Notes: generated from the letters alone by a model not told the origin. Shown: positions 28,602 through 38,694, counted from the first letter of the stretch. The stretch is 64,000 bases of DNA from Corynebacterium genitalium ATCC 33030 (GCF_000143825.1 NZ_CM000961.1:1633448-1697447); one strand, 5' to 3'. A program made the numbers and translations.

Positions 28602-29330
28602 CTAGCTCGTGGATTCGCCGTAGGCGTCGTCTGTGACGAAGAGCGTGGTCTTGGCCAGCTCCGGGACGCGGCTGACAGGCCACTGCGGAGTCGGGGAGTC
28701 CTTCAGCAGGGCAGCGGTGGCCTCGGCTTTCTCGGAGCCAGAAACGAGGAGCCAGACCTCCTCGGCGCGTGAAATGCCCGGGTAAGTGAGGGTCAGGCGC
28801 TCGGCCGGCGGCTTCGGGGACTCGGTGACGGCGACGACGAGCTTTTCGGTCTCATCCAGCTGCTCCGAGTTGGGGAACAGCGAGTTGACGTGGCCGTCGG
28901 GTCCCATGCCCATCAGGTGCAGGTCGAATCCTTCGGGGGCGTGCCTGCGGATGGCATCCTCGTAGTTCGAGGCCGCTTCATCGAGCTGCCCGCTGCCCGG
29001 GCGGTACCCGTGAATGTGCGCCTCCGGAATATTGACGTGGTTGAGCAGCGCGTAACGCGCCTGGCCTTCGTTAGAGTCCGGATCGTACACGGGCACGTTG
29101 CGCTCATCGCCGAAGAACACGTGGACGCGGGTCCAATCGATCTTCGCGCGGATGAGTCGGGATAAGAGCTTGATGCCGGCGCCGCCGCCGGTGAACACTA
29201 CGCGCGCGATCCCGTCCCCGTGCACCCCACCGGTGGGGGTAGACACGATGGTTTCGATGGTCTCGACGAACTGGGTAGATGCTTCGTCGATAAGCACATC
29301 GAGGTTGGGGACGTTCCTGACGGTAGTCAT
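28602..29330 (-). CDS. pgl: 6-phosphogluconolactonase
   Basis: Hydrolyses 6-phosphogluconolactone, the product of Zwf. The 242-residue protein has VVFTGGGAGIKLLSRL, VHVFFGDERNVPVYDPDSN and LLVSGSEKAEA, the sugar-phosphate isomerase-like motifs of the DevB family. GGAGCG precedes ATG 29330. It is the last gene of the tkt-tal-zwf-opcA-pgl operon and ends just before a strong terminator. Confidence 0.94.
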   Translation of the reverse strand: MTTVRNVPNLDVLIDEASTQFVETIETIVSTPTGGVHGDGIARVVFTGGGAGIKLLSRLIRAKIDWTRVHVFFGDERNVPVYDPDSNEGQARYALLNHVNIPEAHIHGYRPGSGQLDEAASNYEDAIRRHAPEGFDLHLMGMGPDGHVNSLFPNSEQLDETEKLVVAVTESPKPPAERLTLTYPGISRAEEVWLLVSGSEKAEATAALLKDSPTPQWPVSRVPELAKTTLFVTDDAYGESTS

Positions 29331-29375
29331 TGTGATCGCTCCTTGAAAGCCTTGAAAAACAGCTCGTCTTCGACT

Positions 29376-30311
29376 CTAGACAACTTTAACGTTGGGCAGA
29401 GACTTGAGTGCTTGAGAGTACGCCCAGTCGGGGTCAAGGTGGCGCAGCTCCTCCGCGAGACAGTCGGCGTCGCTGCGCACGCTCATGGCCACGAAGGCTT
29501 CTGCAACGCCCGGGATCTTCACGCTCAGCGTCTTGTCGTCCTTGATTTCGACCTTCACAGGCCCGGAGTCACGGTGCAGGGTCAGACGGCGGATAGGGAA
29601 CAAGCGTGACGGCTCTGAAGCCGACTGCTCGCTCGCGATACGCCGCACCTCAACGCCGAGAGAGGCGGAGAGCCAGCCGGCGGCGATATCGACACTCGGG
29701 TTGTCGTCCGGGCCGTCAATGTCGACGGAGGTGACCGGGTCACGCGGGTACGCGTCGAACGCGGAGGCCACCACGCCGCGCCAGTGGGTGATGCGCGACC
29801 ACAGCATGTCCGAGTCCCCGGGCGCGTAGCCGTTCTTCAGACGGAGCAGGGCGTTGCCGCTGACGTTCTCACGGGCGTTGGTAATGCGGCGGTGCGCGAT
29901 GCGGCCGAGCGGGTGCTCACTCGGGCGCGCCGGCGCCGTCGACGGCCACCACGCGACAATCGGGGTGTCCGGCAAGAGCAAAGGCGTGACGACGGAATCG
30001 AGGTTCCGCGCGAGCTCGCCGTGCAGGTCCATCACGACGATCTCGGAGGCCCCGGCGTCCGCAGCCAGGATGGCCTGCGCATCGAGCGAGGATGGGCCGT
30101 CAACATTGCCGGTGATGAGCATGAGCACACGCGAGGGGTGCTCATGGGAAGCCACGCGCACCTGGTCGAGGATGGACTCGACATCATCGTTGATGTCGGC
30201 AACGACGATGAGGGTGAGCACGCGGCCAGTAGCCAGCGAGTGGTTCTCTTGCGTGTCCAGGAGAAGCTTGGCGATGTCCCGGGTGGACGTATCGGAGAGG
30301 GTGACGTACAT
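29376..30311 (-). CDS. opcA: Glucose-6-phosphate dehydrogenase assembly protein OpcA
   Basis: A 311-residue OpcA-family protein needed for full activity of Zwf; in C. glutamicum it associates with glucose-6-phosphate dehydrogenase. Recognisable parts are the N-terminal TSTRDIAKLLLDTQ, VLMLITGN, LPDTPIVAWWPSTAP and TLHRDSGPVKVEIKDDKTL. It lies between zwf (26 nt upstream) and pgl (45 nt downstream), the invariant actinobacterial order. Confidence 0.94.
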   Translation of the reverse strand: MYVTLSDTSTRDIAKLLLDTQENHSLATGRVLTLIVVADINDDVESILDQVRVASHEHPSRVLMLITGNVDGPSSLDAQAILAADAGASEIVVMDLHGELARNLDSVVTPLLLPDTPIVAWWPSTAPARPSEHPLGRIAHRRITNARENVSGNALLRLKNGYAPGDSDMLWSRITHWRGVVASAFDAYPRDPVTSVDIDGPDDNPSVDIAAGWLSASLGVEVRRIASEQSASEPSRLFPIRRLTLHRDSGPVKVEIKDDKTLSVKIPGVAEAFVAMSVRSDADCLAEELRHLDPDWAYSQALKSLPNVKVV

Positions 30312-30337
30312 GGTGTTCCTTCTCTGGTTCTTTCCTG

Positions 30338-31876
30338 CTAGGGGCGGCGCCAGGTGCGGCCGGTAGCGTGCATCATCTCATCGGCGGATGACGGACCCCA
30401 CGTGCCGGCGGGGTACTCGTCCGGGCGGCCGTTTTCAGCCCAGTAGTCCAGGATCGGGTCGAGGATCTCCCAGGAACGCTCGACCTCGGCGGAGGTGGGG
30501 AAGAGGCCGGTTTCGTCGAGAAGCGCGTCGAGAATGAGGCGCTCGTAGGCTTCCGGCGACTCCTCGGTGAACGCTTCGGCGTAGGAGAAGTCCATGTTGA
30601 CGTCCCGGACCTCCATGGTGGAGCCGGGCACCTTGGAGCCGAAGCGCAGCAGAATGCCCTCGTCCGGTTGGACACGGATGACCAGGGTGTTTGCGCCAAG
30701 CTGGCTGGTCAACCCAGGATCGAATGGCTGGTGCGGGGCCTTTTTGAACACGAGGGCGATCTCCGTGACGCGGCGGCCCAAGCGCTTGCCTGTCCGGAGG
30801 TAGAACGGTACGCCCGCCCAGCGCCGCGAGTTGATGCCCAGGGTGCAGGCAGCGTATGTCTCAGTGGTGGATTCCGGGTCGAAGCCCTCTTCCTCGCGCA
30901 AGCCGACGACCTGCTCCGAGCCCTGCCAGCCAGCGGTGTACTGGCCGCGGGCCGTCGTCTCTTCAAACGGGCCAATGGGCTTGGTGGCGCGCAGGATCTT
31001 CAGCTTCTCGTAGCGCAGCTGGCGCGGCGAGAAGCTCACCGGCTCGTCCATAGCCACAAGCGCCAAAAGCTGCAGCAGGTGATTCTGGATCACGTCGCGG
31101 GCAGCGCCGATGCCGTCGTAGTAGCCGGCACGGCCGCCCAAGCCGATGTCCTCGGCCATGGTGATCTGCACGTGGTCGACGTAGCGCGAGGACCAGATCG
31201 GCTCGAACAGCTGGTTGGCGAAGCGGAAGGCGAGGATGTTCTGAACGGTTTCCTTGCCCAGGTAGTGATCGATGCGGAACACGGCGCGTTCCGGGAAGAC
31301 AGAGTTGATCGTCTCATTGAGCTCCTTGGCCGATTCCAGGTTATGGCCGAACGGTTTCTCAATGATGACGCGGCGCCACTGCTGGTCCGTTCCGTGGGCC
31401 ATGCCGGTGCGGTCGAGCTGGTTGACCACGTTGGCGAAGTACTCGGGCGGCACAGAGAGGTAGAACGCCCAGTTGCCGGCGGTGCCACGCGTGGCGTCCA
31501 TCTCTTTGAGGAGCTCGGCCATGTTGTCGAAGGCCTGATCGTCATCGAACGCACCCTGGACGAAGTGCATGCCCTCGGCGAGCCGGTCCCAGACGTGCTC
31601 GTCGAAATCGGTGCGGGCGCCTTCTTCGACCTGCTCGCGCACGTAGGATTCGAACTCTTCCTTCGACCACGGCCTGCGGCCGAAACCGACGAGGGTGAAG
31701 CCGGCGGGGAGAAGACCGCGGTAGGCCAGGTCGTAGATGGCGGGCAGAAGTTTGCGCTTAGCTAGGTCGCCGGTCACGCCGAAGATGACCATGCCGGACG
31801 GTCCCGCGATGCGGGGCAGGCGCCGGTCGGCGCGGTTACGAAGAGGATTGGACCATTCGGGTGCCGGTTCCGTCAT
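30338..31876 (-). CDS. zwf: Glucose-6-phosphate 1-dehydrogenase
   Basis: Oxidises glucose 6-phosphate with NADP, the entry to the pentose phosphate pathway. In 512 residues: coenzyme fold GVTGDLAKRKLLPAIYDL, substrate and catalytic RIDHYLGKETVQNILAFRF, and FYLRTGKRLGRRV. ATG 31876 (MTEPAPEWSNPLRN) is the best start. A longer in-frame form from 31975 exists but would read through the intergenic hairpin at 31909-31937. Confidence 0.95.
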   Translation of the reverse strand: MTEPAPEWSNPLRNRADRRLPRIAGPSGMVIFGVTGDLAKRKLLPAIYDLAYRGLLPAGFTLVGFGRRPWSKEEFESYVREQVEEGARTDFDEHVWDRLAEGMHFVQGAFDDDQAFDNMAELLKEMDATRGTAGNWAFYLSVPPEYFANVVNQLDRTGMAHGTDQQWRRVIIEKPFGHNLESAKELNETINSVFPERAVFRIDHYLGKETVQNILAFRFANQLFEPIWSSRYVDHVQITMAEDIGLGGRAGYYDGIGAARDVIQNHLLQLLALVAMDEPVSFSPRQLRYEKLKILRATKPIGPFEETTARGQYTAGWQGSEQVVGLREEEGFDPESTTETYAACTLGINSRRWAGVPFYLRTGKRLGRRVTEIALVFKKAPHQPFDPGLTSQLGANTLVIRVQPDEGILLRFGSKVPGSTMEVRDVNMDFSYAEAFTEESPEAYERLILDALLDETGLFPTSAEVERSWEILDPILDYWAENGRPDEYPAGTWGPSSADEMMHATGRTWRRP

Positions 31877-31908
31877 GGCTGGCGGACCTTTCGTGAGATA
31901 AGCGGAAA

Positions 31909-31937
31909 GGTTGCCCCCCGGTAGAAGGGGAGCAACC
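31909..31937 (-). other. Hairpin in the tal-zwf intergenic region
   Basis: On the minus strand GGTTGCTCCCC pairs with GGGGGGCAACC (10 Watson-Crick pairs and one G-U) around a 7-nt loop. It sits in the 135-nt gap between tal and zwf, the only long gap in the operon. No T-run follows; attenuation or differential mRNA stability are possible roles. Confidence 0.5.
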
Positions 31938-32011
31938 GTTGAGCCGTGGTGCCGGCCCGAGCGACTTTCATTCACTAAACCTTAATCGCCAGGGCCGGAT
32001 GAAGGTTTCGG

Positions 32012-33112
32012 TTATTTTAGATTCTCGAGCATGGAGTCGAGGAGTTCCTGCCATGCGTCGACGAATTTGTCCACGCCTTCCTTCTCCAGCACGCGGACCA
32101 CATCGGCGATGTCGATACCGACGGTTTCGAGCTGGTCGAAGACCTTCTGCGCGTCCTCAGCCGTCCCGTTAAGCGTGTCGCCGGAGACGTTGTTGCCCTC
32201 AATCGCAGCGTCGATGGTCGGCTCTGGCATGGTGTTGACGGTGTCGGGGCCGGCAAGCTGCGTGACGTACATGTCTGCCGGGTAGGCAGGGTTCTTCACG
32301 CCTGTCGACGCCCACAGCGGGCGCTGCTTGTTCGCACCGTCCGGCAATTCAGCCATGGCGGCGTCATCGAAGGAGTCGAGGAATAGCTGGTAGGCCAAGC
32401 GAGCGTTAGCGATGCCGGCTTTGCCCTTGAGCTCCTGCGCTGCGTCGGCGTGCTCGTCGCTGATGGCGTCGAGGCGGTTGTCCACCTCGGTGTCCATGCG
32501 GGAGACGAAGAAGGACGCTACGGAGTGGATCGTGGACACGTCGTGGCCGTTCGCCGCAGCCTGCTTGATGCCGTCCTTGTAGGCGTCGATGACCTGCTTG
32601 TAGCGCTCGACAGAGAAGATGAGTGTGACGTTGACGGAGATGCCCGCCGCCAGGGAGGCGGTGATGGCCGGCAGGGATGCGTCCGTTGCCGGGATCTTGA
32701 TCATCACGTTCGGGCGGGCCACCATCTCCCACAGCTCGGCAGCATGGGAGACAGTTCGCGCCTCATCGTCGGCGTGGCGCGGGTCCACCTCAATGGACAC
32801 GCGGCCGTCACGCCCGCTGGTGGACTCGTAGACGTCAAGGAAGAGGTCGCAAGCGTCCTGCACATCCTTGATGGACATGGCGTAGACGGCCTCATCTACG
32901 CCGGCTTTGCCTTCCTTGAGCTGCTGGATGTGTTCGTCGTAAGCGTTGCCCTTGGACATCGCGTTGGCGAAGATCGCAGGGTTGGTGGTCACGCCGACGA
33001 TGGACTTCTCAGCCCTGATCTGCTCCAGGTTGCCGGAGGTGATGCGGTCGCGGGACAGGTCGTCCAACCACGTGGAGGTGCCCAGCTCGAAGAGACGGTC
33101 GATTGCGGTCAT
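32012..33112 (-). CDS. tal: Transaldolase
   Basis: Transfers dihydroxyacetone units between pentose phosphate sugars. The 366-residue protein matches the longer actinobacterial transaldolases: TSTWLDDLSRDRITSG, GVTTNPAIFANAM, the Schiff-base lysine in NVMIKIPATDASLPAI, and SFFVSRMDTEVDNRLD. ATG 33112 is preceded by AGGAGA. It lies 25 nt after tkt. Confidence 0.95.
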   Translation of the reverse strand: MTAIDRLFELGTSTWLDDLSRDRITSGNLEQIRAEKSIVGVTTNPAIFANAMSKGNAYDEHIQQLKEGKAGVDEAVYAMSIKDVQDACDLFLDVYESTSGRDGRVSIEVDPRHADDEARTVSHAAELWEMVARPNVMIKIPATDASLPAITASLAAGISVNVTLIFSVERYKQVIDAYKDGIKQAAANGHDVSTIHSVASFFVSRMDTEVDNRLDAISDEHADAAQELKGKAGIANARLAYQLFLDSFDDAAMAELPDGANKQRPLWASTGVKNPAYPADMYVTQLAGPDTVNTMPEPTIDAAIEGNNVSGDTLNGTAEDAQKVFDQLETVGIDIADVVRVLEKEGVDKFVDAWQELLDSMLENLK

Positions 33113-33137
33113 GGTTGTTCTCCTTGGTGGTGGTGGC

Positions 33138-35333
33138 TTAAATGTTGTCGCCGCGGACGCGGGTGCGCTGCGGGTCAGCGGCGGAGTCTGCGGGGCCAGC
33201 GGATTCGGAGCTGGCGGATGCAATGGATTCACGCGCTGCTTCGATGACGGCGTCAGCGGTGATGCCGAAGCGCTTGAACAGCTCGTCACCGGGGGCGGAC
33301 GCGCCGAAGTGCTCGAGCGAGACGTTGCGTCCGTGGTCACCGGTGAAGCGGAACCACGGCATGGACACACCAGCTTCGACGGAGACGCGGGCGCGCACCT
33401 GCGGCGGGATCACGGAGTCGATGTACTCGCGATCCTGCTGCAGGAACCACTCCATCGACGGCATGGACACGACGCGGGCGGCGATACCGTCCTGTTCCAG
33501 CTGGCTAGCAGCTTGAACAGCGAGCTGGACCTCGGAACCGGTCCCGATGAGAAGCACATCCGGGGTCTCCTTGGAACCTTCAACGAGCACATAAGCGCCG
33601 CGGGCCACGCCCTCGAAAGCCTTCTCCTTGGTGCCCTCCAGAACGGGGAGGTTCTGGCGGGACAGAGCGAATGCCTTCGGCTGCTCGTCAGCCTCGATGG
33701 CGGCCTTCCACGCAGCGGACGTCTCGTTCGCGTCGGCCGGGCGGATGACTGCCAGGTCCGGGATGGCGCGCAGGGCGGTCAGTGTTTCCACCGGCTGGTG
33801 GGTCGGTCCGTCCTCGCCAAGGCCGATGGAGTCGTGGGTGAACACGTAGTAACCGTCAATGCCAGATAGCGCCGCGACGCGGATGGAGGGGTAGAGGTAC
33901 TCGGAGAAGATGAGGAAGGTGCCGCCGTAGACGCGGGTGCCACCGTGCAGGGCAATACCGTTCATGATCGCGCCCATGGCGTGCTCGCGAATGCCGAAGT
34001 GCAGGTTACGGCCGTAGGGCTCGGCGGTGAACATGTCGGTGGAGATGGATTCCGGGCCGAAGGACGGCTCTCCCTTGATCAGGGTGTTGTTGGAGCCAGC
34101 CAGGTCGGCCGAGCCGCCCCACAGTTCCGGAAGCGTCGCGGCCACAGCCTGGATGGAGGCCTCGGATGCCTTGCGGGTAGCCAGGCCCTTCGCGTCGGGC
34201 TCCCAGGTAGGCATGTCGTCGGCCCAGCCCTCAGGCAGGCGGCGTTCGGTCACACGGTCGTAGAGGGCCTTGTTGTCAGGGTTGGCGGAGGCCCATTCGT
34301 CGAAACGCTTTTGCCACTGCGCGTGCGCCTGGGCACCGCGCTGGGCCAGGCCGTGGGTGTGGTTGATCACCTTCTCCTCGACGCCGAACATGACCTCCGG
34401 GTCGAAGCCGAGCACCTTCTTGGTGGCCGCGACTTCCTCAGCACCGAGGGCGGCACCGTGCGCGGCACCGGTGTTCATCATGGTCGGGGCGGGGTAGCCA
34501 ATGACCGTCTTGACGCGGATCATCGTCGGGCGAGAGGTGTCGGCCTTCGCCTCCTCGACGGCGGACAAGATGGCAGCGACGTCCTCGCCGGACTCAACGG
34601 TCAGGGTCTGCCAGCCGTAAGCCTCGTAGCGGGCCATGACATCTTCAGTGAAGGCGATCTGGGTGTCGTCCTCGATGGAGATGCGGTTGTCGTCCCAGAA
34701 GGCAATGAGGTTACCCAGCTTTTGCGTGCCCGCCAGCGAGGAAGCCTCAGAGGTCACGCCCTCCTGCAGGTCACCGTCGCCGGCGATGACGTAGATGAAG
34801 TGGTCAAAGGGGGACTCGCCCGGCGCGGCGGACGGGTCGAAGAGACCGCGCTCGCGGCGCGAGGCCATCGCCATACCCACTGCGGAGGCCAAACCCTGGC
34901 CCAGCGGGCCGGTGGTGATCTCCACGCCGGCGGTGTGGTTGTACTCGGGGTGGCCCGGGGTCTTGGAACCCCAAGTACGCAGGGAAACCAAGTCCTCGAT
35001 CTCCAGGCCAAAGCCGCCCAGGTACAGCTGGATGTACTGGGTCAGGGAGGAGTGACCGTTGGACAGCACGAAGCGGTCGCGGCCGACCCAGTGCGGGTCA
35101 GATGGGTCGTGCACCATGACGCGCTGGTAGAGGGTGTATGCCAACGGCGCCAGCGACATGGCCGTTCCCGGGTGGCCGGAACCGCAGTTCTCTACTGCGT
35201 CTGCGGCCAGCACGCGCACAGTGTCCACGGCGCGGGTATCGGTGTCAGTCCAATCTTCCGGGTAGCGGGCCACAGTCATGGCCTGCAGCTCCTCGGGCAG
35301 GTGTGCGGCGTTGTCAGAGTTCTCGGAAGTCAC
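33138..35333 (-). CDS. tkt: Transketolase
   Basis: A thiamine diphosphate enzyme linking the pentose phosphate pathway and glycolysis. Motifs: AVENCGSGHPGTAMSLAPLA, TPP-binding GDGDLQEGVTSEASSLAG with WDDN, and HDSIGLGEDGPTHQP in the second domain. I prefer GTG 35333 (731 residues), which has GCGAGG upstream; ATG 35393 would add 20 unconserved residues. The C-terminal extension rich in Ser, Ala and Asp (last 26 residues) is unusual. First gene of the pentose phosphate operon. Confidence 0.94.
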   Translation of the reverse strand: MTSENSDNAAHLPEELQAMTVARYPEDWTDTDTRAVDTVRVLAADAVENCGSGHPGTAMSLAPLAYTLYQRVMVHDPSDPHWVGRDRFVLSNGHSSLTQYIQLYLGGFGLEIEDLVSLRTWGSKTPGHPEYNHTAGVEITTGPLGQGLASAVGMAMASRRERGLFDPSAAPGESPFDHFIYVIAGDGDLQEGVTSEASSLAGTQKLGNLIAFWDDNRISIEDDTQIAFTEDVMARYEAYGWQTLTVESGEDVAAILSAVEEAKADTSRPTMIRVKTVIGYPAPTMMNTGAAHGAALGAEEVAATKKVLGFDPEVMFGVEEKVINHTHGLAQRGAQAHAQWQKRFDEWASANPDNKALYDRVTERRLPEGWADDMPTWEPDAKGLATRKASEASIQAVAATLPELWGGSADLAGSNNTLIKGEPSFGPESISTDMFTAEPYGRNLHFGIREHAMGAIMNGIALHGGTRVYGGTFLIFSEYLYPSIRVAALSGIDGYYVFTHDSIGLGEDGPTHQPVETLTALRAIPDLAVIRPADANETSAAWKAAIEADEQPKAFALSRQNLPVLEGTKEKAFEGVARGAYVLVEGSKETPDVLLIGTGSEVQLAVQAASQLEQDGIAARVVSMPSMEWFLQQDREYIDSVIPPQVRARVSVEAGVSMPWFRFTGDHGRNVSLEHFGASAPGDELFKRFGITADAVIEAARESIASASSESAGPADSAADPQRTRVRGDNI

Positions 35334-35430
35334 TATGTCCTCGCTTACCGGGGGTTCGGGGTGATTACTCCACACCACACTAGTGGGAATCATCGCGCCG
35401 GTCGCAGGTGGGACCGGGGTTCGCGCGCGG

Positions 35431-36606
35431 TTAGTCCAAGTAGTCGACCACCTCGACGTCGGTGTAGTGGTTCATCATCCGCTCGATCACGGCTTTGGAG
35501 GCGGCGGGGTCGACGTGGGGCAGCGCGTCTGCGTCGGCAAGCGGAATCACTTTGAACTCAGGCGTGTACGGCATACCCACGTTGTATGTCGGCATGAACC
35601 GGATTGAATCCAGCGTCAAGGTGCCATCTTTGCGGCGGGTGATGGTGTATTCACCGATGCCGCCATACTTCGTCTCCTCCGCGAATTGTCCGTGCAGGAA
35701 GTTTCCGTGACCCCACCAGACACCTAGGCCCGGCTCTTTGTCGGGGTAGCGCTGGAACGGTTCGATCACGTGCGGGTGCCCGCCGAGCACAAAATCCGCT
35801 CCAGCATGGCGCGCGGTGTCGGCGGTGTCGATTTGGTACTGCACGGCGAAGGACTCATATTCCTCGCCGGCGTGCATGATCACGATGAGCACGTCGACGT
35901 CTGGCCGCAACGCAGCAATGTCCGCACGCATGAGTTCGGGGTCAATGAGATTGACCGACCACTCCGCACTTTCCGGCACCGGGATGCCGTTTGTACCGTA
36001 GGTGTAGGACAAGAACCCCACCTTCAAACCGTTGCGGTCAATCACGCGCGGCGTGGCACGGTCCTCAGGTGAGCTGTAACTGCCCACATACAGCATTCCG
36101 CGTTCACGGAGATTGCTTGTCGACGCTTGCAGCCCCTCCAGCCCACGATCCAGCGAGTGGTTCGAAGCGTTGTTGACTATGTCCACGCCTGCCCCTGAGA
36201 GTGCGTCGACGACTTCCGGGGGTGAGTTGAAGGCCGGGTACCCGGAAAGCAAGAATTCTTCTCCGGCGACGGGGACCTCCATGTTCGCCGTGGTGATGTC
36301 GGCGTTTTGCAGGTACGGGCGCACGGGGTCGAGCATTGGCGCAAAGTTGTAGCCGGTCCCGCCCGCACGGTTCGCCGCGTCGGCGTAAACCTCTTCATGG
36401 GGGAGGATGTCGCCAATGGAGCGGATCGTGATCGATGCCTCGATGTCGTCTTGCTCTGGAAGCGCCACAGCGGTGTCCTCACCAGAGTCTGCCGGTATAG
36501 AAGGGGAGGACTGCACGGCTTGATCAACGAGGCTGCAGGAGCTCATTGTTGCGGCGGAAACCATGGTGATAGCGGAAACCACGGTGAATGTGACGCGGCG
36601 GGACAT
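35431..36606 (-). CDS. CapA/PgsA-like metallophosphatase-fold lipoprotein
   Basis: A 391-residue exported protein. The N-terminus is a lipoprotein signal (RRVTFTVVSAITMVSAATMSSC, Cys at about 23). The main domain is the PGA_cap (CapA) family related to calcineurin-like phosphatases: SIGDILPHEEVY, TTANMEVPV, NNASNHSLDRG, VLIVIMHAGEEY and GGHPHVIEPF. CapA members are linked to poly-gamma-glutamate capsule export, but many stand-alone members have other or unknown roles; no capBC genes are nearby, so a capsule role is not supported. Confidence 0.85.
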   Translation of the reverse strand: MSRRVTFTVVSAITMVSAATMSSCSLVDQAVQSSPSIPADSGEDTAVALPEQDDIEASITIRSIGDILPHEEVYADAANRAGGTGYNFAPMLDPVRPYLQNADITTANMEVPVAGEEFLLSGYPAFNSPPEVVDALSGAGVDIVNNASNHSLDRGLEGLQASTSNLRERGMLYVGSYSSPEDRATPRVIDRNGLKVGFLSYTYGTNGIPVPESAEWSVNLIDPELMRADIAALRPDVDVLIVIMHAGEEYESFAVQYQIDTADTARHAGADFVLGGHPHVIEPFQRYPDKEPGLGVWWGHGNFLHGQFAEETKYGGIGEYTITRRKDGTLTLDSIRFMPTYNVGMPYTPEFKVIPLADADALPHVDPAASKAVIERMMNHYTDVEVVDYLD

Positions 36607-36613
36607 GCATTTC

Positions 36614-36619
36614 AATTTA
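36614..36619 (-). promoter_or_regulatory. Probable -10 element of the CapA-like gene
   Basis: On the minus strand TAAATT is followed by 7 nt and ATG 36606, with no ribosome binding site. Confidence 0.5.
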
Positions 36620-36795
36620 TCAGTATGTGATTTCCGCCCGCATGCTTTCCGACGGTACGATATCCGGGTGTTTGCGGGGATCCCGGGAACTTCTGCGCTG
36701 ACATTGCCGACTAGTTCTCTACCGGTTCGGCCCCCCGGGAGGAACCATCCCAGGGCGAACCCCCGCTGTGTGAAACGTGTGTTGTTGAGGAGTAT

Positions 36796-37716
36796 TTGTT
36801 GGAGACCATCAAGGCGTATTTCGCGTTGACGAAGCCGAGGGTCATCGAGCTCTTGCTGGTCGCCGCTATTCCTGCAATGCTGCAGGCGGACCGTGGTGAG
36901 GTCCACGCTCTGCTCATCCTGGCCACCCTCTTCGGTGGCTGGATGGGGGCCGGTGCAGCGAACACGTTCAACATGGTCGCCGACTACGACATTGACCAGA
37001 AGATGGGGCGCACCCGTGCCCGCCCGCTGGTCCGCCACACGGTGACGAAGGAACGCGCCCGAGTTTTCGCCTGGGCGCTGCTGATTCTGTCGGTGCTGTG
37101 GCTGGGGCTGGTGTGCAGGTCCTGGTTGGCCGCGTTCTTCATCATCCTGACCAACTGGTTCTACATCTTCGTCTACACCAAGTGGCTCAAGCGCAAGACC
37201 TGGCAGAACGTCATCTGGGGTGGCGCTGCCGGCTGCATGCCGGTCATGGTCGGCTGGGCTGTCATCCGCGATAACGTTTTCGACGGTAGCCCGGACCGAT
37301 GGTGGCAGGCGGTCGTGCTGTTTCTCATCATCTTCTTCTGGACACCGCCGCACACGTGGGCCTTGGCCATGAAGTACAAGGACGACTACGCCCGTGCGAA
37401 CGTGCCGATGCTGCCTGTCGTCGCCAGCCCGGAAGAAACCACGAAGCAGATCCTCATCTACTCGTGGCTGACCGTGCTCATCTCGCTGGCACTCGTCCCG
37501 GCGACATCCTGGATTTACCTCGCAGTCGCTGTACTGTCCGGGGCGGCCTTCCTGCTCATGGCCACGCGCCTGCACAACGCCATCAAGCGTGGCGAAGACG
37601 TCAAGCCGCTCAAGCTGTTCATTTTGTCGAACAACTACTTGGCAGTGCTCTTCCTCGGATTGTCTGTCGACGCGATCCTCGGCTTGCCGACGATCGCGGA
37701 ACTCTTCCCCGCCTAA
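36796..37716 (+). CDS. ctaB: Heme O synthase (protoheme IX farnesyltransferase)
   Basis: Attaches a farnesyl group to heme b to give heme O, the precursor of heme A for cytochrome aa3 oxidase. The 306-residue polytopic UbiA-family protein has the Asp-rich motif [20 protein letters not shown] and the second motif YTKWLKRKT. It starts with TTG (36796 or 36799) after GAGGAG; the sequence [20 protein letters not shown] matches corynebacterial homologues. It diverges from the CapA-like gene and faces the qor gene, 6 nt away. Confidence 0.94.
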   Translation: MLETIKAYFALTKPRVIELLLVAAIPAMLQADRGEVHALLILATLFGGWMGAGAANTFNMVADYDIDQKMGRTRARPLVRHTVTKERARVFAWALLILSVLWLGLVCRSWLAAFFIILTNWFYIFVYTKWLKRKTWQNVIWGGAAGCMPVMVGWAVIRDNVFDGSPDRWWQAVVLFLIIFFWTPPHTWALAMKYKDDYARANVPMLPVVASPEETTKQILIYSWLTVLISLALVPATSWIYLAVAVLSGAAFLLMATRLHNAIKRGEDVKPLKLFILSNNYLAVLFLGLSVDAILGLPTIAELFPA

Positions 37717-37722
37717 GCGCCA

Positions 37723-38688
37723 CTAATCGGCCACTTTCAACACGACGGAGCCGGTCGTGCTACGGGATTGAAGATCGTGGTGGGCGCGGGAAGCGTCGTC
37801 AAGCGCGTAGGGCTCGTGGACGCGGATGTCTAGCGTCCCCTCCTCAACCGCGCGCACGACGGCTTGCGCACGCATCCGGAACTCGTCGTCGGTCGCTGTG
37901 TACGCGCCAAGCGACGGACGGGTGAGGAAGATCGAGCCGTGCTTGTTCAATAGCTGCGGGTCAAACGGCTCCACTGGGCCTGACGCAGCGCCGAAAAGGC
38001 AGACCAGGCCGCGTGGGCGGACCGACTCGAGCGATTCCTGGAAGGTGTCTTTGCCCACGCCGTCATAGACCACGTCGACCCCGCGGCCAGCGTTTCGCCG
38101 CCGCACGGTTTCCGCCAAGCCCTCGCTGTAACGGAACACCTCGGTCGCCCCGGCGGCGTAGGCGAGTTCTTCTTTCTCATCGGTAGACACCACGGAATAG
38201 ACCGTCGCGCCCTGGGCGTGGGCGAGCTGGGTGAGCAACAGACCCACGCCGCCCGCCCCAGCAGTGACCAGCATGGAATCGCCTTGCTGAGTGTCCCGCA
38301 CCCCGTAGAGCAGGTAGTGGGCGGTCATGCCCTGCAGCAGCATCGAAGCGGCAACCTCGGGTGAAATCGAGTCCGGTACGGCGACGAGGCGGGCGCGGTC
38401 CACGCAGACCTTTTCCGCGTAGGACCCTTCGGCGGAGGCCCAGGCGACAACAGTGCCGTCGGCGATCTCACCGCGCGGGTCGTGGATGACGCGGCCGCAG
38501 CCTTCCTTGCCCGGAATGAAGGGCAGCTCGCTGTGGTAGATGCCCTCGCGGAAATAGGTGTCAATGTAGTTGACACCCGCGTAGAGCACCTCCACGAGAA
38601 CCTGATGGTCCTGTGGTGTGGGGTCCGCTGTCTCGACGACGGTGAGGACGTCGGGGCCGCCGTGCTGGGTGATCTGGATAGCCTTCAT
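37723..38688 (-). CDS. qor: Quinone oxidoreductase (zeta-crystallin type)
   Basis: A 321-residue NADPH-dependent oxidoreductase of the MDR superfamily without the catalytic zinc ligands. N-terminal KAIQITQHGGPDVLTVVE, VNYIDTYFREGIY, and the dinucleotide-binding AGAGGVGLLLTQLA are typical of Qor. TAGCCT ends 6 nt before ATG 38688. The substrate is not predictable. qor commonly sits between ctaB and ctaA in corynebacteria. Confidence 0.88.
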   Translation of the reverse strand: MKAIQITQHGGPDVLTVVETADPTPQDHQVLVEVLYAGVNYIDTYFREGIYHSELPFIPGKEGCGRVIHDPRGEIADGTVVAWASAEGSYAEKVCVDRARLVAVPDSISPEVAASMLLQGMTAHYLLYGVRDTQQGDSMLVTAGAGGVGLLLTQLAHAQGATVYSVVSTDEKEELAYAAGATEVFRYSEGLAETVRRRNAGRGVDVVYDGVGKDTFQESLESVRPRGLVCLFGAASGPVEPFDPQLLNKHGSIFLTRPSLGAYTATDDEFRMRAQAVVRAVEEGTLDIRVHEPYALDDASRAHHDLQSRSTTGSVVLKVAD

Positions 38689-38694
38689 GGCTCC

